Source of the DNA: Chloroflexi bacterium HGW-Chloroflexi-10
GTDB lineage: Bacteria > Chloroflexota > Anaerolineae > Anaerolineales > Anaerolineaceae
Direction: 5' to 3'
Length of the DNA: 64,000 bases
NCBI GenBank assembly: GCA_002840755.1
Contig: PHBZ01000009.1
Span: 62,001-126,000 of the forward strand
Every line of letters starts with the position of its first letter. Position 1 is the first letter of the stretch. Position numbers and translations under genes: made by a program. Below, piece by piece: positions 26,032 to 35,233 of this stretch. The notes below the pieces were generated by a model. That model worked only from the letters and a program-made list of their open reading frames with translations, searched no databases and was not told the origin of the DNA.

Positions 26032-26838
26032 TTAAGCAGCAGCCTGTTTTTTGGCTTCATTGGCTTTAGATTTTTCTTCTGTTACGGCTTCCTTAGGTGA
26101 AAGGAAAGCGTTTAGTTTATCACGGACAACACGCGGGTTTTCGCCAGCCTGGATGGCCATAATGCCTTCCAATTGCATGTACCGCACCAATACTTCTTCA
26201 TCGCCCCGGGTCTTTAGTTTTCCGGCAATCGGTAAGAATACCAGGTTGGCACTTAATAGACCCCAAAGGGTTGCCAAAAATGCTGCAGCAATCGATTCTG
26301 CCAAAGCAGCGGGATCACTCAATTGTTTCAAAACAGAAATCAGGCCCATAACGGTGCCGATAATACCAAAAGTAGGCGAGAAACCACCTGCGGCTGCAAA
26401 AAATCCGGCGCCGGCACGATGGCGGGAATGTGCATGCTCAATCTGTGTATCCAAAATGGCGCGCACCTGGTTAGGGTCCACCCCATCCACTACCATCATG
26501 ACACCCTTCTTTAAGAATGGATCGACTATATTCTTACTTTCTTCTTCCAACGCCAGCAGCCCGTCCCTTCGGGCTTTATCTGCCATACGTACCAATGAAT
26601 CAATTGATTCTTCAATATTAAATTTTTCTGTTATAAAAGCTTTACTGATAATTTTTGGTAAGGCAACCACCAATTTCATTGGGGAAGTTACAATGGAAGC
26701 TGCAATAGCGCCAAACATCGTTAACAAAATTGCTGAAGGATGTACAAACAATTCCCCAGGTGTTCCACCATCCATAATCATAACAGCAACGATAATAATG
26801 ATTGTTACTACTAATCCACCAATTGTTGTTAAATCCAT
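26032..26838 (-). CDS. motA: Flagellar stator protein MotA
   Basis: MotA forms the stator ring around MotB. The four helices are clear: at the N-terminus (TIGGLVVTIIIIVAVMI), at LFVHPSAILLTMFGAIAASIVTSP, and two at the end (ARAGAGFFAAAGGFSPTFGIIGTVMGLI, then LAAAFLATLWGLLSANLVFLPIAGKL). The conserved proline of helix 3 is present in GFSPTFG and that of helix 4 in FLPIAG. The cytoplasmic loop (about residues 70-150) holds charged residues that contact FliG. The tail is Ala/Lys-rich. Confidence 0.95.
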   Translation of the reverse strand: MDLTTIGGLVVTIIIIVAVMIMDGGTPGELFVHPSAILLTMFGAIAASIVTSPMKLVVALPKIISKAFITEKFNIEESIDSLVRMADKARRDGLLALEEESKNIVDPFLKKGVMMVVDGVDPNQVRAILDTQIEHAHSRHRAGAGFFAAAGGFSPTFGIIGTVMGLISVLKQLSDPAALAESIAAAFLATLWGLLSANLVFLPIAGKLKTRGDEEVLVRYMQLEGIMAIQAGENPRVVRDKLNAFLSPKEAVTEEKSKANEAKKQAAA

Positions 26839-26877
26839 AAGGGTCTCTCCTGACTTATACTTTTCTCAATGCTACCG

Positions 26878-27087
26878 TTATTTGTTCAATCTTTCCGTAA
26901 AAGGCGCATGAATTTTTTGTTGATATTGGATAAATTGCTCCAAAAGGTTTTCTACTTTATCTTTGACAACAAACTTCAAGTTGGTTTTCAAAGTGATGAT
27001 AACTGTATCCGGTGTACTTTCCAAAAATAAAATCTCATCCGGATTGACGTAATATTTTGAACCATCCAAGCGAGTGACCAGTATCAA
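26878..27087 (-). CDS. flbD: FlbD-family flagellar protein
   Basis: A 69-residue protein with the family entry MILVTRLDGSKYYVNPDEILFLESTPDTVIITLKTNLKFVVKDKVENLLEQF. FlbD-like proteins sit ahead of motA in many monoderm and spirochaete flagellar operons; in spirochaetes the homologue links to FliL and the motor. The start is TTG with AAAGGAAA seven bases before it, because no ATG fits. It is the first gene of the minus-strand flagellar block. Confidence 0.88.
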   Translation of the reverse strand: MILVTRLDGSKYYVNPDEILFLESTPDTVIITLKTNLKFVVKDKVENLLEQFIQYQQKIHAPFTERLNK

Positions 27088-27234
27088 ATTATTTTCCTTT
27101 CAGCCTTATTTCAGAACAATGGAACTTTTCTCACTGCACAACTTTAACATACGCAGCTCTGTTAGGAAGTAAACTATCTGTGAAAGCGGTATTAAGATTA
27201 CCTAAATTTTTTTGACTTGTTTACGCGAAATTTA
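27088..27234. other. Divergent region between flbD and the signalling operon
   Basis: The 238-base gap should hold the promoter of the early flagellar operon on the minus strand. A TTTACT with a TATGTT at 16 bases is the best candidate there but is weak. No sigma-28 or sigma-54 match is visible. Confidence 0.3.
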
Positions 27235-27263
27235 TTGCCTTTAATGTAAATCTTATGTACTAT
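27235..27263 (+). promoter_or_regulatory. Sigma-70-type promoter of the HTH-sensor operon
   Basis: TTGCCT (27235-27240), 17 bases, TACTAT (27258-27263); each hexamer matches four of six consensus positions. It would start near 27270, leaving a 56-base leader with AGGAATAAAAAAG before the ATG at 27326. Confidence 0.4.
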
Positions 27264-27325
27264 GTTGGTATGTTTTGACATTCGGTGACATGGTTTGAAC
27301 ACCTCCAGGAATAAAAAAGAATAGT

Positions 27326-27550
27326 ATGGATCAACAGCAAACAAACACTCAATATTTAAATGCAAAAGAGGCCGCACGTTATTTGCGCGTCAGTTTATCC
27401 ACGTTATTCCGTATGGAAACTCGTGGTGAATTAGTGGCATTGCGCACTCCCGGGGGACACCGCCGCTATACAATAGAAATGTTAAATGCCTGCCTCAGAA
27501 ATCCGGCAGCGCAATTATTTATGCAAGAAGACAGCACCCAACATGAATGA
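27326..27550 (+). CDS. MerR/excisionase-like HTH protein
   Basis: A 74-residue DNA-binding protein. The helix-turn-helix is seen as YLNAKEAARYLRVSLSTLFRMETRGELVALRTPGGHRRYTIEMLNACL, the winged-helix pattern of BldC and excisionase-type regulators (wing with TPGGHRRY). It has no effector domain. It is the first gene of a four-gene operon and overlaps the next gene by 8 bases, so it may be expressed at a fixed ratio to the sensor. Confidence 0.85.
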   Translation: MDQQQTNTQYLNAKEAARYLRVSLSTLFRMETRGELVALRTPGGHRRYTIEMLNACLRNPAAQLFMQEDSTQHE

Positions 27551-30359
27551 AATCACCCACCAAATCCTGATTCTGGATGATGACCAGCCCCTGGCTGAAA
27601 TGATGGCAGACTATCTGAACATTTCCGCAAATAGTCAGGTAGAAATGACTCATACTGAAAATGATTTTTGGGAAATGTTATCCCAAAAAGAATTTGACAT
27701 CATCTTTCTGGATTACAGGCTTCCGAATACAACCGGTCTGGATATCCTGGAAAAACTAGCAGCCAAACAAAATTTGATCCCAGTTGTTATGATGACCGGA
27801 GAAGGCAATGAACAAATAGCCGCAAAAGCCATTCAGTCTGGCGCCTTCGATTATTTGGTCAAAGGGCATTATCCACTCAATATATTACCCAGCCTGGTTC
27901 AAAAAGCAGTGCGGTTGCGCAGTATGCAAAATGAAGTACAGCGATATTTGCATCAAATTCAATACCAATCCATGCTTCTAAATAATATGCGCGATGCGGT
28001 AGTTGTATGGGGGCTGGAAGGCAATATTACTTATTGGAATTATTCAGCTGAAAAGCTTTTTGGTGTTCAATATAGTGCACGGATCAATACCTCTGTTTAT
28101 GAAAATTATTTCAATGGGTTTACCCCCCCCATTGAACAACCCGACCCAAAAAACGTGGAGGCAACCGAAACTGAAAGACAATATCAGGGAGTAAATAATG
28201 AAACCATATGGATCAGTTCCCGGATTACCCCGTTATTTGACCAAAAAAACGGAAATCAACTGATCGGTTATATGGATGTTGCCCGCGATATAACCGCCCG
28301 CAAATTGGAGCAGCAAGCACTCAACGAAACACGGCATTTTCTGGAACAGATTATAACCAGCAGCCCTGATTTGATCTATATTTATAATCTGCAAACATAC
28401 CGGATGACTTTCGTTAACCCTAAAATGGAAAAACTTTTGGGTTATACTGCCGACCAAATCTACAACAAAGGTGACCAGGTATTGATAGATCTGGCCCATC
28501 CTGAAGATTTACCCCTTATTCTTGCTCATTTTAAACATATAACAGAATTAAAAATAAACCGGATGGAATCTATGGAGTTTCGTATGCGGGAAAAGACGGG
28601 TAAATGGCATTGGTTTTCCAGCCATGAATCAATATTCTCCCATACCGATCAAGGTGTTCCACTCGAGATTATAGGAATAGCCCAGGACATCAGCATTAAA
28701 AAAGCTGTCGAAAATCAATTACAGCAACGCCTGGTCATGGAAAAACTACTGTCTTCAATCTCGAATTTCTTCATCAACCTGAGCGCACAAAATACTGATG
28801 TGGGTGTGGAAAAATCACTGCTCCTGATCGGAAATTATATTCGACCGGATTTTGGGACAATTTATTTATTGAAAGAAACCGATACCTTAGAATACTATTG
28901 CGGATTTGAAAAATCAGTAGCAGACAGTAAACGTATCCAGCAAAAAGCCAATTTTATTTATACAAATCAAATTCCCTGGTTGATGGAACGTTTAAAGAAA
29001 CAGGAGAATATTCAAATTGCGCGTTTGGATGAACTACCCAACGAAGCATTCCGTGAAAAACTCTTTTTTAATGAACGTGCCATCAAAGCACTAATCGCCA
29101 TTCCATTGGTATATAACAACGAACTAGTAGGCGCACTGTCTTTGATGATGACCCACCACGAACATGATTGGGTGAACGACCACACCAATATGCTGCAAAC
29201 ATTTGGCGAAATGGTCGTCAATGCATTGGTTCAGAAATGGTCTGAAGAAGCACTCCGCACCAGTGAAGCGCGGTATCGTGCTATTGTAGAGGAACACCAA
29301 ACCGAATTGATTTGCCGTGTAAATGCCTATTTAGACCTGAGTTTTGTTAATGAAACCTTCACCCAATATTACCTTCGCAGCCGGGAATCCTTAATAGGTT
29401 TGAATTGTAAAACACTTATCCATCCGGAAGACTATCAGGAAGTTAATACATCCATTCAAAAATGCAGCCCGCAATCACCTGTGACGCGGTTTGAATGCCG
29501 GGTATATAAACAATCCAAAATTCGCTGGCAAGAATGGACCATCCGGGCCATATACAATGAAAACAATGAGATACTGGAGTATCAGGGAGTGGGGCGGGAT
29601 ATTTCTGACCGCAAGTTAATTGAAGCCCAATTGCAAATTGCCCAAACCCACTTAACCCAGAATTCCCGCATGGCTGCCATTGGCGAACTGGCTTCCAGTG
29701 TAGCTCACCAAATCAGCAATCCGTTAACTACAATTATTGCAGAAGCTCAATTATTGACCCACGCAATCCCTGCTAATAATAGTGGAATTGAGTCTGCAGA
29801 AGCGATCATCAAGGCCGGTTGGCGTGCTCAACATGTCATTCAGGAATTGTTGAAATTTTCTGAAAGACCAAAAAGCAGCAAAGAATTGCTGGACATCAAT
29901 GAAACGATCGAAAAAGCGATCTTCCTTGCAGGAGCGCACATTCAAGCCAGCGGCAGCACCCAATTGATTGTAAAGTTGAGTAAGGATCTGCCAACTATCC
30001 GCGGGAACATTCAGCAACTGGAAGACTTATGGGTAACTTTGCTCTTATTAGCCCGGGCAGCTACTGCTGATGAACTACCACATACGGTAAAAGTTAGCAC
30101 AACACTTGCTACCAATGGAAAGGATGTACAAATAGAAATCAGTGATGATGGAATTCCAGTGAATGAGGAAGATATGGATACAATTTTCGAACCTAAACTC
30201 ATTCCAACTGGTCTTGGGCGTGGAACGGGTATAGAATTAAGTGTATGTCGGGAAATTGTTCGACAACACCAAGGGAAAATATCTGCTAAAATAAATCAGG
30301 GAATAACGATATTCGAAATCAATTTTCCAGGGGAGGTTGAGGCGTATGGAACCAATTAA
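27543..30359 (+). CDS. REC-PAS-PAS-GAF-PAS protein with a degenerate kinase core
   Basis: The ATG at 27543 gives 938 residues; a start 57 bases upstream is unlikely. An N-terminal receiver (phospho-Asp in IIFLDYRLPNTTG) is followed by two PAS domains (each ending in a DITxRK or DISIKK-type helix), a GAF domain (about residues 390-560), a third PAS and a histidine-kinase module. The phospho-His is present (VAHQISNPL), but the ATP-binding part is damaged: both Asn of the N-box are replaced (LWVTLLLLARAA), the G1 motif reads DDGIPV and the G2 motif reads GRGTGIEL. It may bind ATP poorly or not at all. The next two genes provide a regulator and an intact kinase. Confidence 0.8.
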   Translation: MNEITHQILILDDDQPLAEMMADYLNISANSQVEMTHTENDFWEMLSQKEFDIIFLDYRLPNTTGLDILEKLAAKQNLIPVVMMTGEGNEQIAAKAIQSGAFDYLVKGHYPLNILPSLVQKAVRLRSMQNEVQRYLHQIQYQSMLLNNMRDAVVVWGLEGNITYWNYSAEKLFGVQYSARINTSVYENYFNGFTPPIEQPDPKNVEATETERQYQGVNNETIWISSRITPLFDQKNGNQLIGYMDVARDITARKLEQQALNETRHFLEQIITSSPDLIYIYNLQTYRMTFVNPKMEKLLGYTADQIYNKGDQVLIDLAHPEDLPLILAHFKHITELKINRMESMEFRMREKTGKWHWFSSHESIFSHTDQGVPLEIIGIAQDISIKKAVENQLQQRLVMEKLLSSISNFFINLSAQNTDVGVEKSLLLIGNYIRPDFGTIYLLKETDTLEYYCGFEKSVADSKRIQQKANFIYTNQIPWLMERLKKQENIQIARLDELPNEAFREKLFFNERAIKALIAIPLVYNNELVGALSLMMTHHEHDWVNDHTNMLQTFGEMVVNALVQKWSEEALRTSEARYRAIVEEHQTELICRVNAYLDLSFVNETFTQYYLRSRESLIGLNCKTLIHPEDYQEVNTSIQKCSPQSPVTRFECRVYKQSKIRWQEWTIRAIYNENNEILEYQGVGRDISDRKLIEAQLQIAQTHLTQNSRMAAIGELASSVAHQISNPLTTIIAEAQLLTHAIPANNSGIESAEAIIKAGWRAQHVIQELLKFSERPKSSKELLDINETIEKAIFLAGAHIQASGSTQLIVKLSKDLPTIRGNIQQLEDLWVTLLLLARAATADELPHTVKVSTTLATNGKDVQIEISDDGIPVNEEDMDTIFEPKLIPTGLGRGTGIELSVCREIVRQHQGKISAKINQGITIFEINFPGEVEAYGTN

Positions 30360-31128
30360 CATTCTCGTAGTTGAAGATGACGAAATCGTCGCCAAAACGA
30401 TTGAAAGAGTATTGAGAGGCGATGAATTTAAAGTCTCTGTTGCCAACAGTGGTGTAGAGGGCTTGCAATTAGCCCGGCGTAATGTACCTCGACTGGTTAT
30501 ACTGGATGTCATCATGCCCGGTATGGACGGTTATACAGTTTGCCGTGAAATGCGTGCGGACCCATTACTGGAAGAGGTACCCATCTTATTTCTCACAGCC
30601 AAGGCCAAGGATGAGGATCGTATTGTTGGCTTCAAAGCCGGTGCAGATGATTATTTGGGCAAACCATTCAATATTGATGAACTACTCTTACGCATCCGTG
30701 CAATTTTAAGGCGCACTCGCAAAGAACAAAGCATCAATACAGTTTCAACCTATGCCAAAACTGTTGTTCCCGCCAGCGAAGAACCAACCACTTCACCCAC
30801 CCATATTATCAAAATTGGAAAATTCACCTTAAACACGCGCTCATACGAATTCACTTCGGAAACGCAAGGGAGAATTCGCCTGACCCCGGTACAGTATGAT
30901 CTGCTCTACCATTTAATGAGCCACCCCGGTGAAATTTTCTCACCCGCCCGCCTTTTAGACGAAGTTTGGGATTATCCTTCCGATGCCGGCAGCCCTGACC
31001 TGGTACGTGTACATATCAAAAACCTGCGCGAACGAATTGAAGATGATCCGCGCAACCCACTCTTTATTAAGACGGTTGCAGGTTACGGTTATACCATCCA
31101 ACCTGAAGACTTTGAAACATACAACTAG
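30346..31128 (+). CDS. OmpR-family response regulator
   Basis: The ATG at 30346 lies 9 bases behind GGGGAGG and overlaps the preceding gene by 14 bases. The receiver has the acidic pair in VVEDDE, phospho-Asp in LVILDVIMPGMDG and Lys in YLGKPF. A linker of about 35 residues is followed by the winged helix (LTPVQYDLLYHLMSHPGEIFSPARLLDEVW, then VRVHIKNLRERIEDDPRNPLFIKTVAGYGY). A DNA-binding transcription factor; its targets are not visible. Confidence 0.92.
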   Translation: MEPINILVVEDDEIVAKTIERVLRGDEFKVSVANSGVEGLQLARRNVPRLVILDVIMPGMDGYTVCREMRADPLLEEVPILFLTAKAKDEDRIVGFKAGADDYLGKPFNIDELLLRIRAILRRTRKEQSINTVSTYAKTVVPASEEPTTSPTHIIKIGKFTLNTRSYEFTSETQGRIRLTPVQYDLLYHLMSHPGEIFSPARLLDEVWDYPSDAGSPDLVRVHIKNLRERIEDDPRNPLFIKTVAGYGYTIQPEDFETYN

Positions 31129-31143
31129 GTAAAAAACAACCCA

Positions 31144-33228
31144 ATGATGAATTATTTGCAACAAGGCGAACAAATTTGGGAACTCGTAATCCAAACAAGT
31201 AACGATATCAGTATCGGTCCCAACTTTGCTCACGACATGGAAGGACTGCTTGGTGCTATTTTAAAGGAGATGCAGCGCACCGGCGGGTATTTATACCTGC
31301 CGCTTAGATCCATTTCGCCACAACATCATTGGGTGTATCACAATATTCCTGCGGAGCATGAAGATTCATTGGTCAATCATAAAGGTGAACTGTATCACCT
31401 TGCCCAGGATATTGTAAATAAAAATGTTATTGCAGAACCACTCCCTGAAATAGTTGCCGCTGCATTCCCAATAATTTTTCATCGCAAAACAATCGGAGCG
31501 CTGGTCGTCCTGGGCAAACCCTTGGTGCCGGATCTAATAAAGTTTTGGGGGAAAGCGCTCTTTCATTTAGGACAGCGTTTCAATGCTTTGCAATTAGAAG
31601 CCTCTCTCCAAGAAAAAGAGCGTGAGAATACAGTACTGAAGTATGTAGCTCGTTCGCAAAACGCAGCATTGGATATCAATGACATACAACTTTCTATTTG
31701 CAAAAGTATAAGAAATATATTTGGCGCCGAAGAAGAGTTATTAATTGTTCTGGATAAGGACAACCCCAATCTGGCCATAAAAAAAAGATTAGGGCCGCGG
31801 AATGATTGGCTTTCCCAGGTTAGTTTAAAACTGGAAGAAGGATTGATTTGGCAAAGTGTTTTCACTAAAAAACATGTGGAAATTCTGGATGTCAGCACTA
31901 ATCCATTATTTAACCCCGAATTTGATGGTGTATTAGGTGTTTCAGTTCAATCGATTCTGTGTATACCTTTACAAGTCAATGGACAGATACTTGGCGCCCT
32001 GACCTTACTAAATCAGCCGCCTTATCCACTATACCCGGATCAGGTTGACCTGTTACAAGCCATGACGGCTGCATTGGCAAACTCCATGTTCAATATGAAT
32101 ATGTTCCATGAGTTAAAAGTATCCAATGCTGATCTGGAGGCCAGCCGCTGGGAACTGCTCCACTCACGTAATACTCTGCGCGCATTATTTGATAGTATTC
32201 CGGCTTCCATTTACATCATTGACCGTAAATATAATTTATTGGCCATTAACATGAGCCGCTCTGATCGGGCAAAGAATCCGCCCAACAAATTGGTTGGACG
32301 GCGTTGTTATGAAAAACTCTATAATCGCGCCGATCCGTGCCCTGGTTGCCGTGCAATGGAGACATTTAACAATACACGTATTACCACGCGAATCAACCGC
32401 CAATGGATTGATGATGAACAATTTATCGAATGGGAAATCACCACCTACCCAATACAAAATGATGAAAATTATCCTGTACAGGTAATCCTGCTCGAACAGG
32501 ACGTAACTGAAAAACGCCACCTGGAGGCTAATCTCATACAATCTGAAAAGTTGGCCGCTGTTGGTCAACTGGCTGCCGGTGTTGCACATGAAATTAACAA
32601 TCCATTGGCCGCCGTGATTGCCAATGCCCAACTACTTCTGCGCGAAATACCAAAGGAAGATACCGACACAATCGAGTCATTGCGGATGATTGAAATTGCC
32701 GGAACTCGTGCTTCCCAGGTTGTAAAAAATCTTTTAGGTTTTGCCCGCAAGGAACAATTTGACTTTGGCCATATCGATCTAAATGAGACGATCTATAACG
32801 CATTATCCCTGGTTCAGCATGAAGTTAATTCTCATCCGATTACAATAAAGTTAGACCTGGATAATAATCTACCCCGTGCTACGGCAAGCAAAGATCATCT
32901 ACAAGGGGTGTGGATCAATTTGATCATGAATGCCATTGATGCAAACGATAAAGAAGCCGGTGAAATTGCTATCACAACACTCTACCAGGATAATGAATTC
33001 CGCATCCTGGTTACTGATAATGGTAAAGGCATTTCCCCCGAAAAATTACCGCGAATTTTTGAACCTTTTTACACTACCAAAGCAGCTGGGCGTGGCACCG
33101 GTTTGGGCCTTTCCGTCTGTCACCGGATCATCAAACAACATGGCGGCACAATTACTGCTGAGAGCAAATTAAACAAGGGTACAAAGTTTACGATCATACT
33201 GCCCGCTTCACCAAATTTCAAAGACTAA
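31144..33228 (+). CDS. GAF-PAS sensor histidine kinase
   Basis: A soluble 694-residue kinase. Residues about 1-160 form an unrecognised, possibly GAF-like domain, residues 170-330 are a GAF domain (VQSILCIPLQVNGQILGALTLLN), and residues 340-450 a PAS domain with a CYE and PCPGC cysteine pattern. The kinase core is intact: VAHEINNPL with the phospho-His, N-box WINLIMNAIDAN, G1 TDNGKGI, FEPFYTTK and GRGTGLGLSV. It probably phosphorylates the preceding OmpR-type regulator, and perhaps the receiver of the first sensor. It lies 15 bases behind the regulator gene. Confidence 0.9.
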   Translation: MMNYLQQGEQIWELVIQTSNDISIGPNFAHDMEGLLGAILKEMQRTGGYLYLPLRSISPQHHWVYHNIPAEHEDSLVNHKGELYHLAQDIVNKNVIAEPLPEIVAAAFPIIFHRKTIGALVVLGKPLVPDLIKFWGKALFHLGQRFNALQLEASLQEKERENTVLKYVARSQNAALDINDIQLSICKSIRNIFGAEEELLIVLDKDNPNLAIKKRLGPRNDWLSQVSLKLEEGLIWQSVFTKKHVEILDVSTNPLFNPEFDGVLGVSVQSILCIPLQVNGQILGALTLLNQPPYPLYPDQVDLLQAMTAALANSMFNMNMFHELKVSNADLEASRWELLHSRNTLRALFDSIPASIYIIDRKYNLLAINMSRSDRAKNPPNKLVGRRCYEKLYNRADPCPGCRAMETFNNTRITTRINRQWIDDEQFIEWEITTYPIQNDENYPVQVILLEQDVTEKRHLEANLIQSEKLAAVGQLAAGVAHEINNPLAAVIANAQLLLREIPKEDTDTIESLRMIEIAGTRASQVVKNLLGFARKEQFDFGHIDLNETIYNALSLVQHEVNSHPITIKLDLDNNLPRATASKDHLQGVWINLIMNAIDANDKEAGEIAITTLYQDNEFRILVTDNGKGISPEKLPRIFEPFYTTKAAGRGTGLGLSVCHRIIKQHGGTITAESKLNKGTKFTIILPASPNFKD

Positions 33229-33255
33229 AAAATAACGCTTTTCCATAACGAATCA

Positions 33256-33298
33256 AAAAGAAGAGGTATATCTACTTCTTCTTTTATTTTAGAAGTAG
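33256..33298. terminator. Terminator region between convergent genes
   Basis: Two overlapping hairpins can form: AAAAGAAGA (33256-33264) with TCTTCTTTT (33277-33285), and CTACTTCT (33272-33279) with AGAAGTAG (33291-33298). T runs lie on both strands. The site ends the kinase gene (plus) and the SUMF1-fold gene (minus). Confidence 0.5.
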
Positions 33299-33306
33299 TC
33301 TTGTAT

Positions 33307-34146
33307 TTATGGGTTTTGTTCGATTGTACGAGCCAAACGAAAGCCCAAAGCCGGAGACATATAATTGGGCGCGACACCTTCCCGGGCAGTGCAACGCGCC
33401 ATTTTGCGGCTATAGTACCAGGCTCCACCGCGAACCACGAATTTGTGGTCTTTAGATAATTCTTCGCGTCCGGCATTTGGTTTATACGGATATGGTAAAT
33501 GTTGCGATGCTGTCCATTCCCAAACATTACCAATCATATCCGCACATTCATCACGGCTATCACCACTGGTTGAATAAATCCCTACCGGGGTCGTGTTGTT
33601 AAAACCACTTTCCAGAGTATTACATCGCCAAGGATCAAACACATTTCCCCAGGGATACATCCTGCCATCCACCCATCGCGCGGCACGTTCCCATTCAGCT
33701 TCTGAGGGTAGACGGAATTCAATTTTTGCGGTTTCACTCAACCATTTACAATAAGCCATGACATCATCCAGTGAAATCCCCACAACCGGATGTCTTTCTT
33801 TTCCTTCCGGAAAACTAAAACCAGACCATCCACGGGGTAAGCGATGAGCTGTATCCCAAATAAACTGGTGATACTCTTCATTCGTCACCGGAAATTTACC
33901 AATCATATAAGCTGACAGACCAACTTCATGCTGCGGCTGCTCGCTCATAAATAAATCAGCATCAAACCAATCCATCACCCAGTCTTCTTTAATATACAGG
34001 TGTTGAATGCTGTCATCACTGGTGCCCATAATAAAGTTTCCAGCAGGAATGCGCACCATTTCAGGCAGGCTTACTTTTCCACGCTTGGATAATTTACGTA
34101 AACCGCCGGGTTGTTCAAAATTAGGTAAAATCGTTGTAGATGGCAT
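33307..34146 (-). CDS. SUMF1/FGE-fold protein (formylglycine-generating enzyme-like)
   Basis: The fold is clear: VRIPAGNFIMGTS, QPQHEVGLSAYMIGKFPVTNEEYHQFI, HPVVGISLDDVMAYCKWLSE, RLPSEAEWERAARWVDGRMYPWGNVFD, IGNVWEWTA, FVVRGGAWYYSRKMARCTAREG and GFRLAR. True formylglycine-generating enzymes use two cysteines near the end; here only one is present (in ARCTAREG), so sulfatase maturation is doubtful. The fold also serves in other oxygenases and in binding proteins. No sulfatase gene is near. It is the last gene of a three-gene operon with two glycosyltransferase-like genes, 4 bases downstream of the second. Confidence 0.8.
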   Translation of the reverse strand: MPSTTILPNFEQPGGLRKLSKRGKVSLPEMVRIPAGNFIMGTSDDSIQHLYIKEDWVMDWFDADLFMSEQPQHEVGLSAYMIGKFPVTNEEYHQFIWDTAHRLPRGWSGFSFPEGKERHPVVGISLDDVMAYCKWLSETAKIEFRLPSEAEWERAARWVDGRMYPWGNVFDPWRCNTLESGFNNTTPVGIYSTSGDSRDECADMIGNVWEWTASQHLPYPYKPNAGREELSKDHKFVVRGGAWYYSRKMARCTAREGVAPNYMSPALGFRLARTIEQNP

Positions 34147-34150
34147 ATTT

Positions 34151-35233
34151 TTATTGTACCGAATCCAAAGTCTGATAAGCCATTAAAATCTTGTTAATAT
34201 TTTCATCAATGTCCTGGCTTAATGCAAATAAATAGGGTTCACCGGCTGCATCAGCTCGATACTCATCCAAGTGATCCACAATTTCCAATAAATTCTTTTC
34301 CCAAGAATCCGGCTGATTATTCACCAGCCTACCATAACGGCCAACAACGCGGTACGGGGAACCTTCTGAAGCCACCCAGGGAATTTTCATCACCAGGTAT
34401 TCCATCACACGTTCCCACCCCCTGCGCTGGTCAAACTCACCTGCCAGGGGAGCCAAACCAATATCTACCCGGGACAAATAGCGCGGCCAATCTTCTTGTT
34501 TTACCCATGGCCACAATAATTTTTGCGAGGCAGGCACCGCCAGATGATCATAAATCCGTTGGTCTCCTCCGGTAATGACCACTCTAACCTGTGGGCGCTT
34601 TCTGCAAACCATTGACAAAGCATCCAGAACACCACTTTCCAAAATACCGGGCAGGTGATTACCATCAGTACCTAAACCAATCAAAATGCCTTCGTGTGCC
34701 ATTGGAGTCTGATTTCGAAATTGATCCAATTCCACAAAACTTGGCAAATAAAAGGATTGAGTGTAATTAGACAGGTCATCCGCCAGTCGCCGTGATGATG
34801 TGGAGACCCCGGTTAACATTCTTAATCCCCACTCCAATTGCTCTGTAGGGAGTGGCATTATGGGTTGACCACCAAACAGGCATTCCAACGAATCAGCATT
34901 CATTACCCCTCTATTCCAAAAATCATATGAGTCCATCTCCGGAGTCAAATGGGAAAGGGATAAATCCATATCCAAAAATATTTTTTTATCATACGCTTTC
35001 CAACGTTGTATCGCGGTTAGAACCGGGCCAACCAGACGCCGGTGGATAACTATGACATCAGCGTCCATGCAAGTCTCCTGCGCATTGGCAGTATTATGCA
35101 CGAATTCTTCCAGAGAAAGTTTTGCAGCCTGATGCAACCCAGTGCGTATTATGGCCTTCAATGGGGTATCAATCCGCCAGGCTGCACCGATTTGGTCATC
35201 CGAATTCATCAAACTTACATAAACAACTTTCAA
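34151..35233 (-). CDS. Glycosyltransferase-like protein (GT-B fold, GT4-like)
   Basis: The 360-residue protein has the two-lobed layout of GT-B transferases. The C-terminal lobe shows PHVRVVITGGDQRIYDHL-like strands, WPRYLSRVDIGLAPLAGEFDQRRGWERVMEYLVMKIPWVASEGSPY and the end GRYGRLVNNQPDSW, which is the pattern of family 4 nucleotide-sugar binding. The EX7E motif is present only partly (ERVMEYLVMKIPWVASE). It overlaps the upstream gene by four bases. Sugar and acceptor are unknown. Confidence 0.7.
   Translation of the reverse strand: MKVVYVSLMNSDDQIGAAWRIDTPLKAIIRTGLHQAAKLSLEEFVHNTANAQETCMDADVIVIHRRLVGPVLTAIQRWKAYDKKIFLDMDLSLSHLTPEMDSYDFWNRGVMNADSLECLFGGQPIMPLPTEQLEWGLRMLTGVSTSSRRLADDLSNYTQSFYLPSFVELDQFRNQTPMAHEGILIGLGTDGNHLPGILESGVLDALSMVCRKRPQVRVVITGGDQRIYDHLAVPASQKLLWPWVKQEDWPRYLSRVDIGLAPLAGEFDQRRGWERVMEYLVMKIPWVASEGSPYRVVGRYGRLVNNQPDSWEKNLLEIVDHLDEYRADAAGEPYLFALSQDIDENINKILMAYQTLDSVQ

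Noticed and set aside
33307..34146. Sulfatase-activating enzyme
   Set aside because: Only one of two key cysteines is present and no sulfatase gene is in the window; kept as SUMF1 fold only.
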